Part shown: in pieces, positions 1-11,226 of the stretch
Position numbering within the stretch: the first letter of the stretch is position 1
Layout of the letters: each line of letters opens with the position of its first letter
Assembly (NCBI RefSeq): GCF_030272615.1
Contig: NC_081406.1
Span: 109,381,283-109,445,282, forward strand
Source: Cryptomeria japonica
Taxonomy: Eukaryota > Streptophyta > Pinopsida > Cupressales > Cupressaceae
Reading direction: 5' to 3'
DNA: 64,000 bases
Notes under the pieces: generated by a model
What the model was told of the DNA's origin: nothing
Seen by the model: the letters and a program-made list of their open reading frames with translations, nothing else
The model's database searches: none
Program-made: the position numbers and the translations under genes

Positions 1-266
1 GAAATGGATTCGAATTTGCTAAGATCGTGATTGTTGGCATTCTACACTCTTATGAGAATAGTTGATGTTGTCATTGATGGAAACCAACTGGCAACTCACC
101 AGCAATTGGTTTCTACATGCCCGAAACCACAAACTTCGTACACCAATAGACACCAGCACCAACATTCACTTCACCGGCATTCATATTACATCGGCAACAA
201 AGCATACCGACACTCCAGCCAACATGGGATAACGTTTTGTTTATATGAATTGTTTTGTATTGTAAT

Positions 267-1669
267 TGTTGGCATATGATGAACCAACATGTTGATATGA
301 TGATAAGGTATGTTGTCATTAATGTTAATAAGTGTAAGTAAATCAGTATGCAGATTGAAAGAAGTTGGTGAGCCGGTATGAAGAAATGCAGTGAACTGGT
401 GTCGGGGTTTCACTAAGTGTGACTATCAGTTGGTAGTCTCAGCTCTAGGGTTTCTGGTTTGGTAATCTATCTTGTGCGATGCAACCGATGACATTCTGTG
501 ATGAGTTAGCTAAGAAATGAGGATGAGATCGAGGTGCCATGTCAGCTTTGTGCACATGAAGGATTTCCTTGAGGATCTTGCATGAGAAGATCGACTACAT
601 TAAAAGTCTACCTCGGGAATGAATATTCTTCTTGGCAGTATGAGAAGAAAGTGTGATGAGTTATTGATTCCCATGTGTGATGAAGAATGAATGATGCAAG
701 TTGTCTTGTGTTCTGTTTGAGATTGTATTGCTCTATGCAAAGTGTTTGGATGGTCAGGATTGGACCGCCCGTATTGTAAACCTAAGATGCTTAGGGTTTA
801 TGCTACCGACCTAATTGTTATCTATAAGGTCAATGATGTTTTGTTATTGTAAGTTGTTGGAAAATGTTGTGTGTGTATCCGAGTGATGAGATAGTTGCTA
901 GACCGGTAAGAGAAAACTGCAGAGTGTGATTGCAGAAGTAGAGGAACTGAAAAGGACCCGCCTTGGCATGTAGTGTTGTTATCAGATCAGAGTTTTTACC
1001 TGTTGTCTTCTAACCATTTCAACAGTTGGAAAATCCCTTTACCAGGTAGCTTTAACAGACTTACTATAAATCCTCTAACCAGGTGACTCAAGTTTATTGA
1101 GTTCTTTAAATCCTCTAGCAAGGTAACCTTTAACAGGGTATATAGCCATCCCTTAACCGGGTGAGCTTTAACATGATCGGTTCCTAGAAGAACCTTATTG
1201 TAAAGTCTTTAACCAGACTAGGCTCCTAACAAAGCAAGCTTCAAAAGAGTTCAAAAACAAGCTTGTGGGTATTCATTCCCACCATAGTTTTTCCCATTTG
1301 GGTTTCCACGTGAAAAATCTACGTGTCATGTGTTGTGCATTTTTCATGTGATGATTAAGGGTTCTTTGTTTAAGTGATTATGCATGCAGAGTTATTAGGT
1401 TATGGTATTACTGTTACACCACATGCATATGTTTATTGGTGAAGTTGTTATCAAGTATTGAATGTATTTGAAGTGTTTAGACTTATCAGTTTATGTTGTT
1501 TGAAGTCTTACTATGTTTAACCGGTATTTCCATGGTTAAGTTCAGTAATGAAGACAACCGGTTGGTATTGCTTTAACTTGATAAGTTGTTGAGAAAGTTT
1601 TTGTCTGCACTGATTCACCCCCCCCTCTTAGTACCAGTTAGGGTATTTGTTGTTCATCATTATTCATCA
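267..1669 (+). repeat. 5' LTR of Copia A
   Basis: Begins TGTTGGCATATGATGAACC and ends TTATTCATCA, directly before the primer-binding site. It is 1403 bases long and matches 6066-7447 along its whole length. The middle (about 1010-1230) holds a run of short hairpins and variants of 'cctctaaccagg'. Near the 3' end is the block around 1281-1320 with GTTTTTCCCATTTGGGTTTC, shared with several other LTR families in the window. The C-rich stretch before the end is typical of plant Copia LTRs. Confidence 0.93.
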
Positions 1670-1671
1670 AT

Positions 1672-1683
1672 TGGTATCAGAGC
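1672..1683 (+). other. Primer-binding site of Copia A (initiator-Met tRNA type)
   Basis: TGGTATCAGAGC lies two bases after the 5' LTR. It is complementary to the 3' end of plant initiator methionine tRNA, the usual primer for minus-strand DNA synthesis in Copia elements. Confidence 0.93.
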
Positions 1684-1740
1684 AACTCTAGGTCCTTAGT
1701 GATATAAACTTAACTCCTCGAGGTAAAAGATCATGCCTTA

Positions 1741-2703
1741 ATGATGAAGAGGGAAGGTCCTAATTTCAATAGAGATAACTTCAAAATATGGAAGGACAAA
1801 ATGAAAATCTATATCAAAAGTTTGGGTGCTCAACACTGGAGCTATGTTGAGAATGCCTATGTGATTCCTACTGGCACTCTGACCGATGATTAGAAGAGAG
1901 AGATTCAAGAAAATGGGCAAGTCATGGAAGCTCTTATTAGCAGTGTGTCTGATATCGAGTTCATTGATGTACAAGATAAGGACACTCCTAAAGATGTATG
2001 GGACACATTGGAAACTATTTATGGTGGTGATGAACATGTAAAGAAAGCTAAGGAAGAGAGTCTTAGAGGAAAATTTGAAGACACGAGGATGGCTGAAGGT
2101 GAGACCATTCAGCAATATGGCATAAGAATCAAGACTATTGTTGGAGATATCAAGAGCACTGGTGGAACGATTGATGATACCACCATTGTTAGTAAAGTCT
2201 TGAGATCATTGTTACCAGTATATGCAATTAGAGTTTCTGCTATCTAGGAACTAAGGTCTATTGACAAAACCAAGGTACCCTTAGACTCTATCATTGCGAA
2301 GTTAACTGCATATGAGTTGAATAGCTATGATGACAATGTTTAGAAGATTGAGTAAGCTTTTAGAGCATCTGCTGCACCAACTAGAAAAGGAAAAGAAGCA
2401 AGTACCAGTTATGAATCCATGCAAAGAAGAGGTATGGATGATGAAGAAATTTTGATGGAGTTTGAAGCTCTTCTTGCGAAGAGACTTCCAAAAGGTACTG
2501 GAAAATACGGAGGTAAGCTTCCTTTGAAATGTTTTTCCTGCAATAAGATAGGACATATAGTTGTCAACTGTCCTAACAATGACAATAAGGGTAAATCGGA
2601 GAGGTTTAGCAGTATAAAGGAGGAAATAGAAGAAATTGTCTTGTTGCAGTGGATGAAGGTGTTACTGATGAAGAATCCGAGGATGAAGAAAATGAAGATA
2701 TAG
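1741..2703 (+). pseudogene. gag: Copia A gag (nucleocapsid/capsid), broken
   Basis: Gag packages the element RNA into cytoplasmic virus-like particles. The ATG at 1741 opens a frame beginning with a 'NFNRDNFKIWKDKMK'-type stretch, as in UBN2-type Copia gag. The capsid part (about 1924-2247) has the family's 'KDVWDTLETIYGG' pattern. A zinc knuckle with spacing CX2CX4HX4C (CFSCNKIGHIVVNC) lies near 2530-2571. In-frame stops occur near 1891, 2245, 2341 and 2353, and the frame shifts near 2640-2650 into the protease part. The stops look like CAG, CAA or TGG codons changed by transition. Confidence 0.9.
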
Positions 2704-4150
2704 TATTTGTAGCTGTGAAGGAACAAGTGTCTGACAAGAAAGCACTTGTCTCTCGCATTGAAAACTCTAATGACTGGATAATTGATAGTGGTTGTTCTCA
2801 CCACATTACTGGTGATAGGAGAAAGTTTCTGTCTCTAGAAGAATATGATGGAGGTGTTGTCAGATTTGGCAATGTTGCACCATGTTTGGTGAAAGGTAAA
2901 GGAACCATCTCACTAAATGGAAAGAGCAGTGCAAATGATGTCTATTGGGTAGAAGGTCTTAAGCATAACCTGTTGAGTGTTGCTCAACTAAATGATAAAG
3001 GACTCGTTCTAGAGTTCAAAGGTGGAGTCTACAGTATAATTAGAAAGAGCGGTGAACTTATTGCCATCGGTAAGTAGACCAGAGGTAACTTATTTCAGTT
3101 GAATGCCAAGATAAGTCGGTGTCTAATGGCTAAGTTTGATGACAGTTGGATATGGAATAGGAGACTTTGTCATATGAACTTTGATAATATTGTAAAGGCT
3201 AGTAAGATCAAGGTAGTAAGAGGATTGCCTTAGTTGAACAAACTGGAGAATTCCTTGTGCAGAGAATGTCAACTTGGGAAGATGTCTTCCTCAAATTTCA
3301 AAGGTAAGTCTTTCTTAGTAGAAAACTTACTTGACTTTGTGCATACTGATTTGTGTGGTCCTGTGAAAACTAGAAGTATTCAGGGAGATAGGTATTTCAT
3401 GATTCTCACTGATGACTGCTCAAGAATGATGTGGGTCACATTATTGAAGACAAGTCTGAGGCGTTTGGAAAGTTCAAAGCCTTTAGAGCATTAGTAGAGA
3501 AGGAAAGTGGTCGAAATATAAAATGCCTAAGAACTGATCAAGAAGGTGAATTCAACAAGTATTGAGAAGATAGCGGTATCAAGAGGCAGTTGTCTTCCCC
3601 AAGGACACCACAACATAATGACATAGCAGAAAGGAATAACATGACTGTAGTTGAAGCGGCTAGAACAATGCTGATCCAAGGAAAGGTTGCTCACACTTTT
3701 TGGAGAGAAGCGATGAGCACTGCAGTCTATACTATGAACCGGGTACTCATTAAGAAAGGTAGAGTTAAAACTCCTTATGAGTATTGGACTGGGAAAACTC
3801 CCACTGTGAGTTACTTTAAAGTGTTTGGTACTAAGTGCTATATCAAGAGAGGTGAGCATTTGAGCAAATTTGATGCTAAAAGTGATGAAGGAATATTTCT
3901 GGGATATTCCACTAAGAGCAAAGCTCTCAAGTGCTACAACAATAGAACACCAAAAATTGTTGAGAGTATCAATGTCAGGGTTGATGAAAACCTTGAGGAA
4001 CCCAAGGAAACCTGCAGAGAAGAAGTGGAAGATGAAATGGGAATAGCCTTCTGGGAACTAGTTAAGAAAGAAACAAGTAAAGATCTCAGTGTTCATGTGA
4101 CAGTAGAAGCTGCAGTAAGTGAAGAAGAAAAAGAAAAGCTAGCATATTAA
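2649..4150 (+). pseudogene. pol: Copia A protease and integrase region, broken
   Basis: The aspartic protease active site reads IIDSGCSHH near 2778-2805; it would cut the Gag-Pol polyprotein. A GAG-pre-integrase segment with the 'CRECQLGKMSS' cysteines follows (about 3234-3310). The integrase core starts with 'FVHTDLCGPVKTRS', carrying the first catalytic Asp, and runs through 'SSPRTPQHNDIAERNN' with the catalytic Glu near 3600-3640. After it comes a C-terminal part with 'FGTKCYIK' and 'EGIFLGYS', as in the Copia integrase. Stops lie at about 3074, 3230 and 3563, and the frame shifts near 3450. Integrase would insert the cDNA into the nuclear genome. Confidence 0.92.
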
Positions 4151-5809
4151 GCTAGAGTAATTCCTAGGTATGTGAAACTACATCATGATCCAAAGAAAAT
4201 CATAGGAGATAAAGATGCAGGGATACTCACAAGAAGAAAAGTGAAGGAAAAGTCTTGCATGATTTCTGAATTAGAGCCCAAGACTTCCAAAGAAGCACTT
4301 ATAGATGAAGACTGGATTAAAGCAATGGAAGAGGAGCTAGACTAGATAGAAAATAATGCAACATGGTCTCTGGTACCCAGACCAGAACACAAAAATGTCA
4401 TAGGTACCAAATGGGTTTTCAGGATTAAGCTAAATGAAGAAGGCACAGTTGTAAGGAACAAGGAAAGACTTGTATGCAAAGGATATGCTCAAGAGGAGGG
4501 AGAAGACTATGGAGAAACCTTTGCTCCCATGGCTAGACTAGAAGGTGTACGAATGCTACTTGCATTTGCAACATTTAAGGGATTTAAGGTTTATCAGATG
4601 GATGTGAAGTCTATATTTTTGAATGGAATCCAAGAAGAGGAAGTGTATATTGAGCAACTGGAAGGGTTTGCCTTATTAGAAGATAGTAACATAGTGTGTA
4701 GATTGCACAAAGCCCTGTATGGATTGAAACAAGCACCTCAGGCATGGTATGAAAGGTTACACTCTCATCTTGTGAAGATTTGATTTTAGAGAACATGTGA
4801 GGATAGCAACATCTACTTAAAATCTGAAGGTGATCAGATTCTGATCTGTGAAGTATTTGTAGATGACATAATGTTTGGAGGAGATGATAAAATGAGTCAT
4901 GCTTTTGCAGATGAAATGAAGAAAGAGTTTGAAATGTCTCTGATTGGAGAGATAAAATTCTTCATTGGTTTATAGATTCAACAAATGAAAGAGGGTATCT
5001 TTATTACCCAGTCCAAGTATGTCAAAGAGGTATTGAAGAACTTTGGCATGGAGGAAAGCAAACCAGTTGGTACACCGATGGTGACCGGTTGTAAAATGAC
5101 CAAGGAAGATGATTCAGTGTTGGTGAATGAGAAGGAGTACCAATCAATGATCAGTAAGTTGCACTATGTGGTGCACAATAGACCAGATATTGCTCATGTA
5201 GTGGGCATAGTATCTCATTTTCAGAAAAGTCCAAGAGAATCTCACTTGGTAGCTGTCAAGATGATTCTTAGATATCTGAGAGGAACAATTGACTATGGAT
5301 TGTGGTATCCATATAACGGTGACTATAACCTCAAAGTATATACTGATGCCGATTAGGCAGGTAATGTGGATGATCGAAAGAGCACAACTGGTGGAGCGTT
5401 CTTTCTTGGTGGAAGACTAGTCTCGTGGACAAGTAAGAAGCATAGTTGTACTTCTTAGTCTACAGCTGAAGCAGAATATGTGGCAGCATTTATGAACTCC
5501 ACTCAAGCAATCTGGATGAAACATGTATTGGAAGGTTTCAAAGTACCTATATCTGAACCGGTGAATATATTTTGTGACAACACAAGTGCAATAAATATTT
5601 CCAAGAATCCGATATTGCATGCTAGAACTAAGCACATTGAGCTTAAGTATCACTTCTTGAGAGAGAAAGTTCAGAATAAGGAGGTTGTACTACAACATGT
5701 TTCCCGTAAGGAGCAGCTAGTAGATATATTCACTAAGACCTTACCGAAGACTACATTTACTTATTTGAGAGGTGAATTAGGGGTTCTGCCCCTTCATGAA
5801 GTCAACTAA
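4151..5809 (+). pseudogene. pol: Copia A reverse transcriptase and RNase H, broken
   Basis: The RT (RVT_2 type) includes 'YQMDVKSIFLNG' near 4590-4625 and 'LHKALYGLKQAPQAWYERL' near 4705-4760. The catalytic box FVDD is at 4856-4867. The RNase H part follows: 'VYTDAD' near 5335, then 'RKSTTGGAFFLGG', and 'HIELKYHFLREKV' near 5635-5670. The frame ends with TAA at 5807-5809. Stops at about 4342, 4782, 4788, 4973, 5354 and 5456 break it; most are TAG at positions where relatives have Gln or Trp. All catalytic motifs I looked for are still readable between the stops. Confidence 0.92.
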
Positions 5810-6053
5810 AGTTGTGTGCTCCACATCAGTCAGGTACTACAATGTCAAATCTTTCTGGATTGATGTGTTGAAGGATGCTACTCCATAGGGGGAGCATCAT
5901 AGTAAAGAATGGAAGCTTGTGCCTCCACTTTGGCATTGTTTTCAAAGGGGGAGAAGATATCTAATGTATGGGGAGAAGATATCTGCTAATGCAGATACAC
6001 TGGTCTATGATGTCTACAGTTGCAATGCTACACTGAGTATTGCCATCAATGCC
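5810..6053 (+). other. 3' untranslated region of Copia A
   Basis: About 240 bases between the pol stop and the polypurine tract. It has repeated short G-rich runs such as 'tagggggagcatca', 'aaagggggagaagata' and 'atggggagaagata', which look like imperfect copies of the polypurine tract. No coding potential is evident. Confidence 0.7.
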
Positions 6054-6064
6054 AAAGGGGGAGA
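6054..6064 (+). other. Polypurine tract of Copia A
   Basis: AAAGGGGGAGA lies immediately before the 3' LTR and would resist RNase H to prime plus-strand DNA synthesis. The preceding bases 'tgccatcaatgcc' are the same as those before the polypurine tract of element J near 30.8 kb. Confidence 0.9.
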
Positions 6065-6065
6065 T

Positions 6066-7447
6066 TGTTGATGTATGATGAACCGACATGTTGATATGAT
6101 GATAAGGTATGTTGTCATTGATGTCAATGAGTGTAAGTAAACTGATATGAAGATTGAAAGAAGTTGGTGAACCAGTGTCGGGGTTTCACTAAGTGTGACT
6201 ACCGGTTGGTAGTCTCAGCTCTAGGGTTTTCGGTTTGGCAATCCAGCTTGTGCGATGCAACTGATGACATTCTGTGATGATTTAGCTAAGAAATGAGGAT
6301 GAGATTGAGGTGCCACCTCATCTTTGTGCACATGAAGGATTTCCTTGAGGATCTTGCATGAGAAGATTGACTGCATTAAAAGTCTACCTCGGGAATGAAC
6401 ATTCTTCTTGGTGGTATGAGAAGAAAGTGTGATGAGTTACTGATTCCCATGTGCGGTGAAGAATGAATGATGCAGATTGCCTTGTGGTCTATTTGAGATT
6501 GTATTGCTCTATGAAAAGTGTTTGGACGGTCAGGATTGGACCGCTTGTATTGCAAACCTAAGATGCTTAAGGTTTAGGGTTTATGCTACCGGCCTAATTG
6601 TTGTCTATAAGGTCGATGATGTTTGTTATTGTAAGTTGTTGGAAAATGTTGTGTGTGTATCTGAGTGATGAGATACTTGCCAGGCCAGTAAGAGAAAACT
6701 GTAAAGTGTGATTGCAGAAGTAGAGGAACTGAAAAGGACATGCCTTAGCATGTAGTGTTGTTATTAGATCCAAGTTTTTACTTGTTGTCTTCTAACCATT
6801 TCAACAGTTGGAAAATCCCTTACCGGGTAGCTTTAACAGGCTTACTATAATCCTCTAACCAGGTGACTCAAGCTTATTGAGTTTTTAAAATCCTCTAGCA
6901 AGGTAACCTTTAACAAGGTATATAGCCATCCCTTAACCGGGTGTTCTTTAACAAGATCGGTTCCTAGCAGAACCTTATTGTAAAGTCTTTAACCCGACTA
7001 GGATCCTAATAGAGCAAGCTTCAAAAGAGTTTAGAAACAAGCTTGTGAGTATTCATCCCCACCATGGTTTTTCCCATTTGGGTTTCCATGTGAAAAATTT
7101 GTGTGTCATGTGTTGTGCATTTTTCATGTGATGATTAAGGGTTCTTTGTTTGAGTGATTATACATGCAGAGTTATTAGGTTATGGTATTACTGTTACACC
7201 ACATGCATATGTTTATTGGTGAAGTTGTTATCAAGTATTGAATGTATTTGAAGTGTTTAGACTTATTAGTTTATGTTGTCCGAAGTCTTATTGTGTTTAA
7301 CTGATATTGCCATGGTTAAGTTCAGTAATGAAGACAATAGGTTGGTATTGCTTTAACTTGATAAGTTGTTGAGAAAGTTTTTGTCTATACTGATTCACCC
7401 CCCTCTCAGTACCAGTTAGGGTATTTGTTGTTCATCATTATTCATCA
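6066..7447 (+). repeat. 3' LTR of Copia A
   Basis: Begins TGTTGATGTATGATGAACC and ends TTATTCATCA; 1382 bases. It pairs with 267-1669, with small indels accounting for the 21-base length difference. Confidence 0.93.
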
Positions 7448-7518
7448 GTAATTATCTTTTGTAATCCGACATGGTATATTGTAAAAGAATCATTTATGTA
7501 TGAGATCTTTTAAGTCAT

Positions 7519-7523
<5 letters not shown>

Positions 7524-7567
<44 letters not shown>
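7524..7567 (+). repeat. GA microsatellite
   Basis: An uninterrupted (GA)n run of about 44 bases inside LTR B. Such runs mutate by slippage. Confidence 0.95.
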
Positions 7568-7572
<5 letters not shown>

Positions 7573-8066
7573 GAGAGATGTGTGATGAGACAATTTTGTA
7601 TAAGGCGATATAGTTAACAACGAAGGTTTTGGTTATTGACTGAGCTTAAACTGGCACTGAACCTGGCATAAGAGATGCTATTTTGAGTAGTACATTGTAT
7701 TAGATTTGATAATCCATTTTGTAGTCTGTGTGACTCTTTATTGAGCAGTGAGCTCTAGGGTGTAGGCCTCCCTGCATGTGCAGGCTCCTCATTATAAGTA
7801 GTATTTATTCATTGGCTAGTGAGTAAATATTGTGGGTCACAAATCCCACTGAGGTTTTTCCCACACCGGGTTTCCTCGTTAAATATCTTGTGTTATGGTG
7901 TGTTTCTATGTTGTCTCTATTATTTTTGTTTATTGCAATAATTCTTATTTACCAGTACACTGTTTTAAGATGAAAAGTTATTAATAAGTTTAAATATTCT
8001 GCTAACTGGTTAGACACTGATTCACACCCCCTCTCAGTGTCTTTGGGACTGCCATTGAATCTAACA

Positions 8067-8620
8067 ATGATTTCCTGCCCATTGTAGGGAAATTTTAGGC
8101 ACCGATGATATGTTAATGGAACAACTTGCATGTCATGTATCCAGGGTCTTCCCAAGAGTATGTTGTATGATAAGTCCAAGTCTAGAACTTGGCATGCTAT
8201 GTCTTTCTGCAAAGGTCCCACTCTGATGGGTAATATCACAATTCCTTTAGAGGAACACTCTTCTTCATCATATGCTTTGATGGTGATCTTTTTCCAGGGA
8301 TCAACTACATCTTCTGAATAACCTAGAGCATGAACAAGACTCAATGAGCAAATGTTTAAGCCAGCTCCACCATCTATTAGGACATGTTTAACACGTCTCT
8401 TGTGAATGAGGAATTCAATATGCAAGGGAGCATTATGGGGATGTTGCAAGGACATGTCATCTTCTTCGGTAAATGATAAGTAGTGAGGGGTTGTGAGGTG
8501 TCCCACCATGGTTTGGAATTGATCTATATCAAGATCTTTGGACACTGTTGTATCTACTAATTCTCTTTCTAGAATTTCTTTGTGCGCAGGTGAAGCTTTC
8601 AAAGTTCTAAGATGGATATT
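8067..8620 (-). pseudogene. Gypsy F protease, cut by LTR B
   Basis: Minus-strand frame with a retropepsin-like domain. 'HVLIDGGAGLNICSLSLV' has the catalytic Asp in the LIDGGA form usual for this Tat-like lineage, and 'SYNILLGRPWIHDMQ' is the conserved downstream motif. The upstream 'SPAHKEILERELVDTTV' linker matches the same region of element M at 60.7 kb ('SPAHKDILEKVLDTVV'). The frame stops being protease at 8067, where LTR B begins. The continuation should lie left of base 32 and only about 31 bases of it are in the window. A frameshift near 8600-8620 separates it from gag. Confidence 0.85.
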
Positions 8621-8747
8621 TGCGCGGGGTCTTGGGTAGTTGATCCACTATACTGTATTGTTTTGTAGTGGATGACGTGTTAGTTGTATGACCCAACAAA
8701 ACAACTTTGGCTTTGCTTCTTGTGATAGCATGAGCGAGTTCTTGATG

Positions 8748-10445
8748 TTATTTCTCTTTAACCACGATCACATTTACCAGATTCTCATATGCATGAGCAT
8801 AGTTAACCTTTGCTTTACCTTTACCGTTACACACTGTTGATGATTCACCCTTCTCATAGTTAGGAAGCAGAGTTTTGAAAGCTGTATGAGATTTGTTTGT
8901 CATATTTACATCCATAATTATCACCCCATTATCAATCAAATCTTGGATGGCATGTTTTAACCGTTGACAAGCATTTGTTTGGTGTCCTTTGTTTCGATGG
9001 AAATCACAATAATGGTTGTCATTCCACCAAGCAGGCTTTACCTTGGGTTCAAAGTTTCTTGCTTCTGGCAAGGTATTCAACTTATTTGTGAGAAACGTGT
9101 TTAATGCTAACCCAAGTGGCTCACCAATGTTTGTAAATTTCCTTTGAAAGAAATTGTTGAAAGTTGATTTTGGATGATTGTTTTTTTGTTGAGTCGCTGC
9201 TGAGTGATTGGATAAATTAAAAACCGGTTTCTTTGGTTTTACATTGTTGTCATCCGCTATCCCATCGTTGACAAAATTTTGATTTCCATTCCAAAATTTT
9301 GGCTTATCATTGTTTTTGTTGTTATTGTTATTAGGAGGATGAACTCCTTCTTTGTATAGCTTTAACTCACCCTTCTTTACCATAGCTTCCTCCATTTTGA
9401 TTCCGTTATCAATCATTTTTTCAAAATTTTGATGACATTGCATTTTCAGATTATAACTCGTTTGATCATTTAGGTTGTCGATGAATATATCTATTTTTGC
9501 GTATTCTGGCACTGTACAAGGATATTGTGAAGCTAATCATCTCCATCTCTGTAGAAACGTCATGAAAGATTCTCCATTCTTTTGTTTAGTATTACATAAG
9601 TTGAGCATTATGACCTCATGTTGAATGTTGTAAGAGTATTGTGAAACAAACTTATCCACCAATTTTGCGAATGATCTAATTCCAGGTGGAAGTTTGGAGA
9701 GCCATTCCATAGCTAGTCCAGTTAAGCTCTTTGGAAATAATTTCATCAGGTATGTATCCTCATGTGCAAACTCCATACTCATCGTGCGGAATTATCGTAT
9801 ATGATCTTGGGGATTAGTGCTTTCATTATATTTATCATATCTCAGAGTTTCACAACCTGTAGGAAATGGTATCATGTTTTGATTTCTGTCGAATGGATAA
9901 GGACAAATTTCCTAAAGCAAATATCGTCTAATAGTTCCTCTCTGCATATCTTGAATCTGTGTTTGCAGTATTTGTATTTGTTGTGTAAGAGTTGTGAGAG
10001 GATTATTCACATGATTTATTCTTGTATAACCATGAGTTTGGGTTCTAGTATGATCTTGGTCTCTTCTCGTATCATCCTGACTCTTTCTTGTGTCCTCATT
10101 AGATTTGATATGATTGAGAATTTCTACATCATCCTTTTTGGGAATGGAAGTTTTCTCATTAGTTCTTGTGTTATCAGGAATTGATGCGTCATCCTTTTTG
10201 TGACCGAAAATATCCTCACGCTGTTCATTATCATGGAAAGAGTCACTTCTCTTTTGTCCTAATTTGCTCACATCAAAATCTTGGGGGAGTGTAGCACAAG
10301 ATTTAGCCAACATTACAAAGTATTTTTCTTTTTCTCCCTCCAATATTTTCTTTATAAAGTTATCGAATTTAGGATCTTGTTTGATTTCTCTAAGATGTTG
10401 TTATGTTATTTCCCCTTCTTCTTGTATTTTGTTTTCATGTTCCAT
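8748..10445 (-). pseudogene. gag: Gypsy F gag, broken
   Basis: Three minus-strand frames in the same phase (10343-9912, 9782-9537, 9512-8748) form one gag interrupted by stops. An ATG at 10445 is a possible start, with a TAA a little downstream of it. The capsid part includes 'YLMKLFPKSLTGLAMEWLSKLPPGIRSF', the Retrotrans_gag signature, here quoted in pieces: 'LFPKSLTGLAMEWLSKL' near 9690-9750. A nucleocapsid-type finger CDFHRNKGHQTNAC has spacing CX2HX4HX4C near 8965-9010. Its neighbour downstream is the protease. Element M carries a related gag at 61-62.8 kb. Confidence 0.88.
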
Positions 10446-10941
10446 GTTCCATGTTCCTATAATCTTCAGTTATTTCAAATGTTTCTATTTCTATTTCTAC
10501 AATCTTTTGTCTCTAAGCCCTGGCTAAACCGGGCATACACGTGTTCTGAATGTTTTGTGAGGTTTAAATCTTCTATAATGCGTCGCAATAAGTGATCAAT
10601 TGTTGAGGTAAATAGTATAGATGGATAGACATTAAATGATTTTTTCAAGTATTTGCTTGTTTGCAAGTTTTTCGATCTTAGTTTTGGAGTGCAAATTTTG
10701 TGATTTTTGTTATGACCAAGTTCAATAGGAACGGTATATCCTATGATAGAGAATGAGGTTAATCTAATCAAGCGTTGTATTTTCGTGATAAAAGATAATA
10801 GACCCCGATGAGAAACTATGTTTGAACAATTAGTTTATCAAAGAAAATGTGATGTTGCACTTTAAGATGTTAGATTTTGAACTTGTTTGAGGTGAATACT
10901 TGAGAACCTTAGTGTGTCTAGCTTTGAATTTGTTTTGACGT

Positions 10942-11226
10942 TTGGACTGAAAGTGCAACAATTTGGACTGAAAGAGATATTGTTTGGACCAAAAGTGCGA
11001 CTGTTTGGATCGAAAGTACGACTATTTGGACCAAAAGGGCTACTTCTTGAACTGTGAGAGCTACTGTTTGGACTGAAATTGGGACCAACAAAGCTACTGT
11101 TTGGACTGAAAGTGTGATTGTTTGGACTGAAAGTGTGATTGTTTGGACCAACAGAGCTAATGTTTGGATTGAAAGTGCGACTGTTTGGACTGTAAGTGCG
11201 ACTGTTTGGACCAAAAGAGCGACTGT
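10942..11226. repeat. 21-bp minisatellite block 1 (13 units)
   Basis: Thirteen tandem units such as 'ttggactgaaagtgcgactgt' and 'ttggaccaaaagagcgactgt', each 21 bp apart from one 33-bp unit. Since 21 is a multiple of three, all frames through it give a repeating 7-residue peptide. Confidence 0.95.

Larger units (their letters stand above)
267..7447 (+). mobile_element. Full-length degenerate Copia retrotransposon A
   Basis: A complete Copia structure of 7181 bases: 5' LTR, PBS, gag-pol, polypurine tract and 3' LTR. The 5-bp direct repeat GTAAT at 262-266 and 7448-7452 is a perfect target duplication, so this is one insertion event, placed inside LTR B. Domain order is gag, protease, integrase, RT, RNase H, which defines Copia rather than Gypsy. 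The coding region has at least ten stops, mostly TAG where a family member would have CAG or TGG, and two frameshifts, so it cannot make its own enzymes. The LTRs differ at scattered sites, mostly transitions, so the insertion is not recent. Confidence 0.95.
32..8066 (+). mobile_element. Solo Copia-type LTR B, split by element A
   Basis: The LTR is in two pieces, 32-266 and 7453-8066, about 849 bases after removing A and one copy of its target duplication. It opens with TGTTGGCATTC and closes with GAATCTAACA, so it has the TG...CA ends of an LTR. Flanks are GTGAT (27-31) and ATGAT (8067-8071), a 5-bp target duplication with one G/A difference. It contains the block 'ctgattcacaccccctctcagtg' type typical of Copia LTR 3' ends, and a GA microsatellite. 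The surrounding DNA is the protease of Gypsy F on the minus strand, which resumes on both sides. No internal Copia sequence remains, so I infer a solo LTR left by recombination. It is related to solo LTR C near 33.3-34.3 kb. Confidence 0.75.

Noticed and set aside
1741-5809. TAG read as a sense codon (altered genetic code)
   Set aside because: TAA, TGA and frameshifts also occur and the sites fit C-to-T decay; the neighbouring elements show ordinary pseudogene patterns.
7448-8066. A second Copia element starting right after A
   Set aside because: The GTAAT duplication and the LTR start at base 32 show that this is the other half of LTR B.
9762-10595. Plus-strand frames of 87-140 residues
   Set aside because: They are opposite the gag of Gypsy F and have no independent support.
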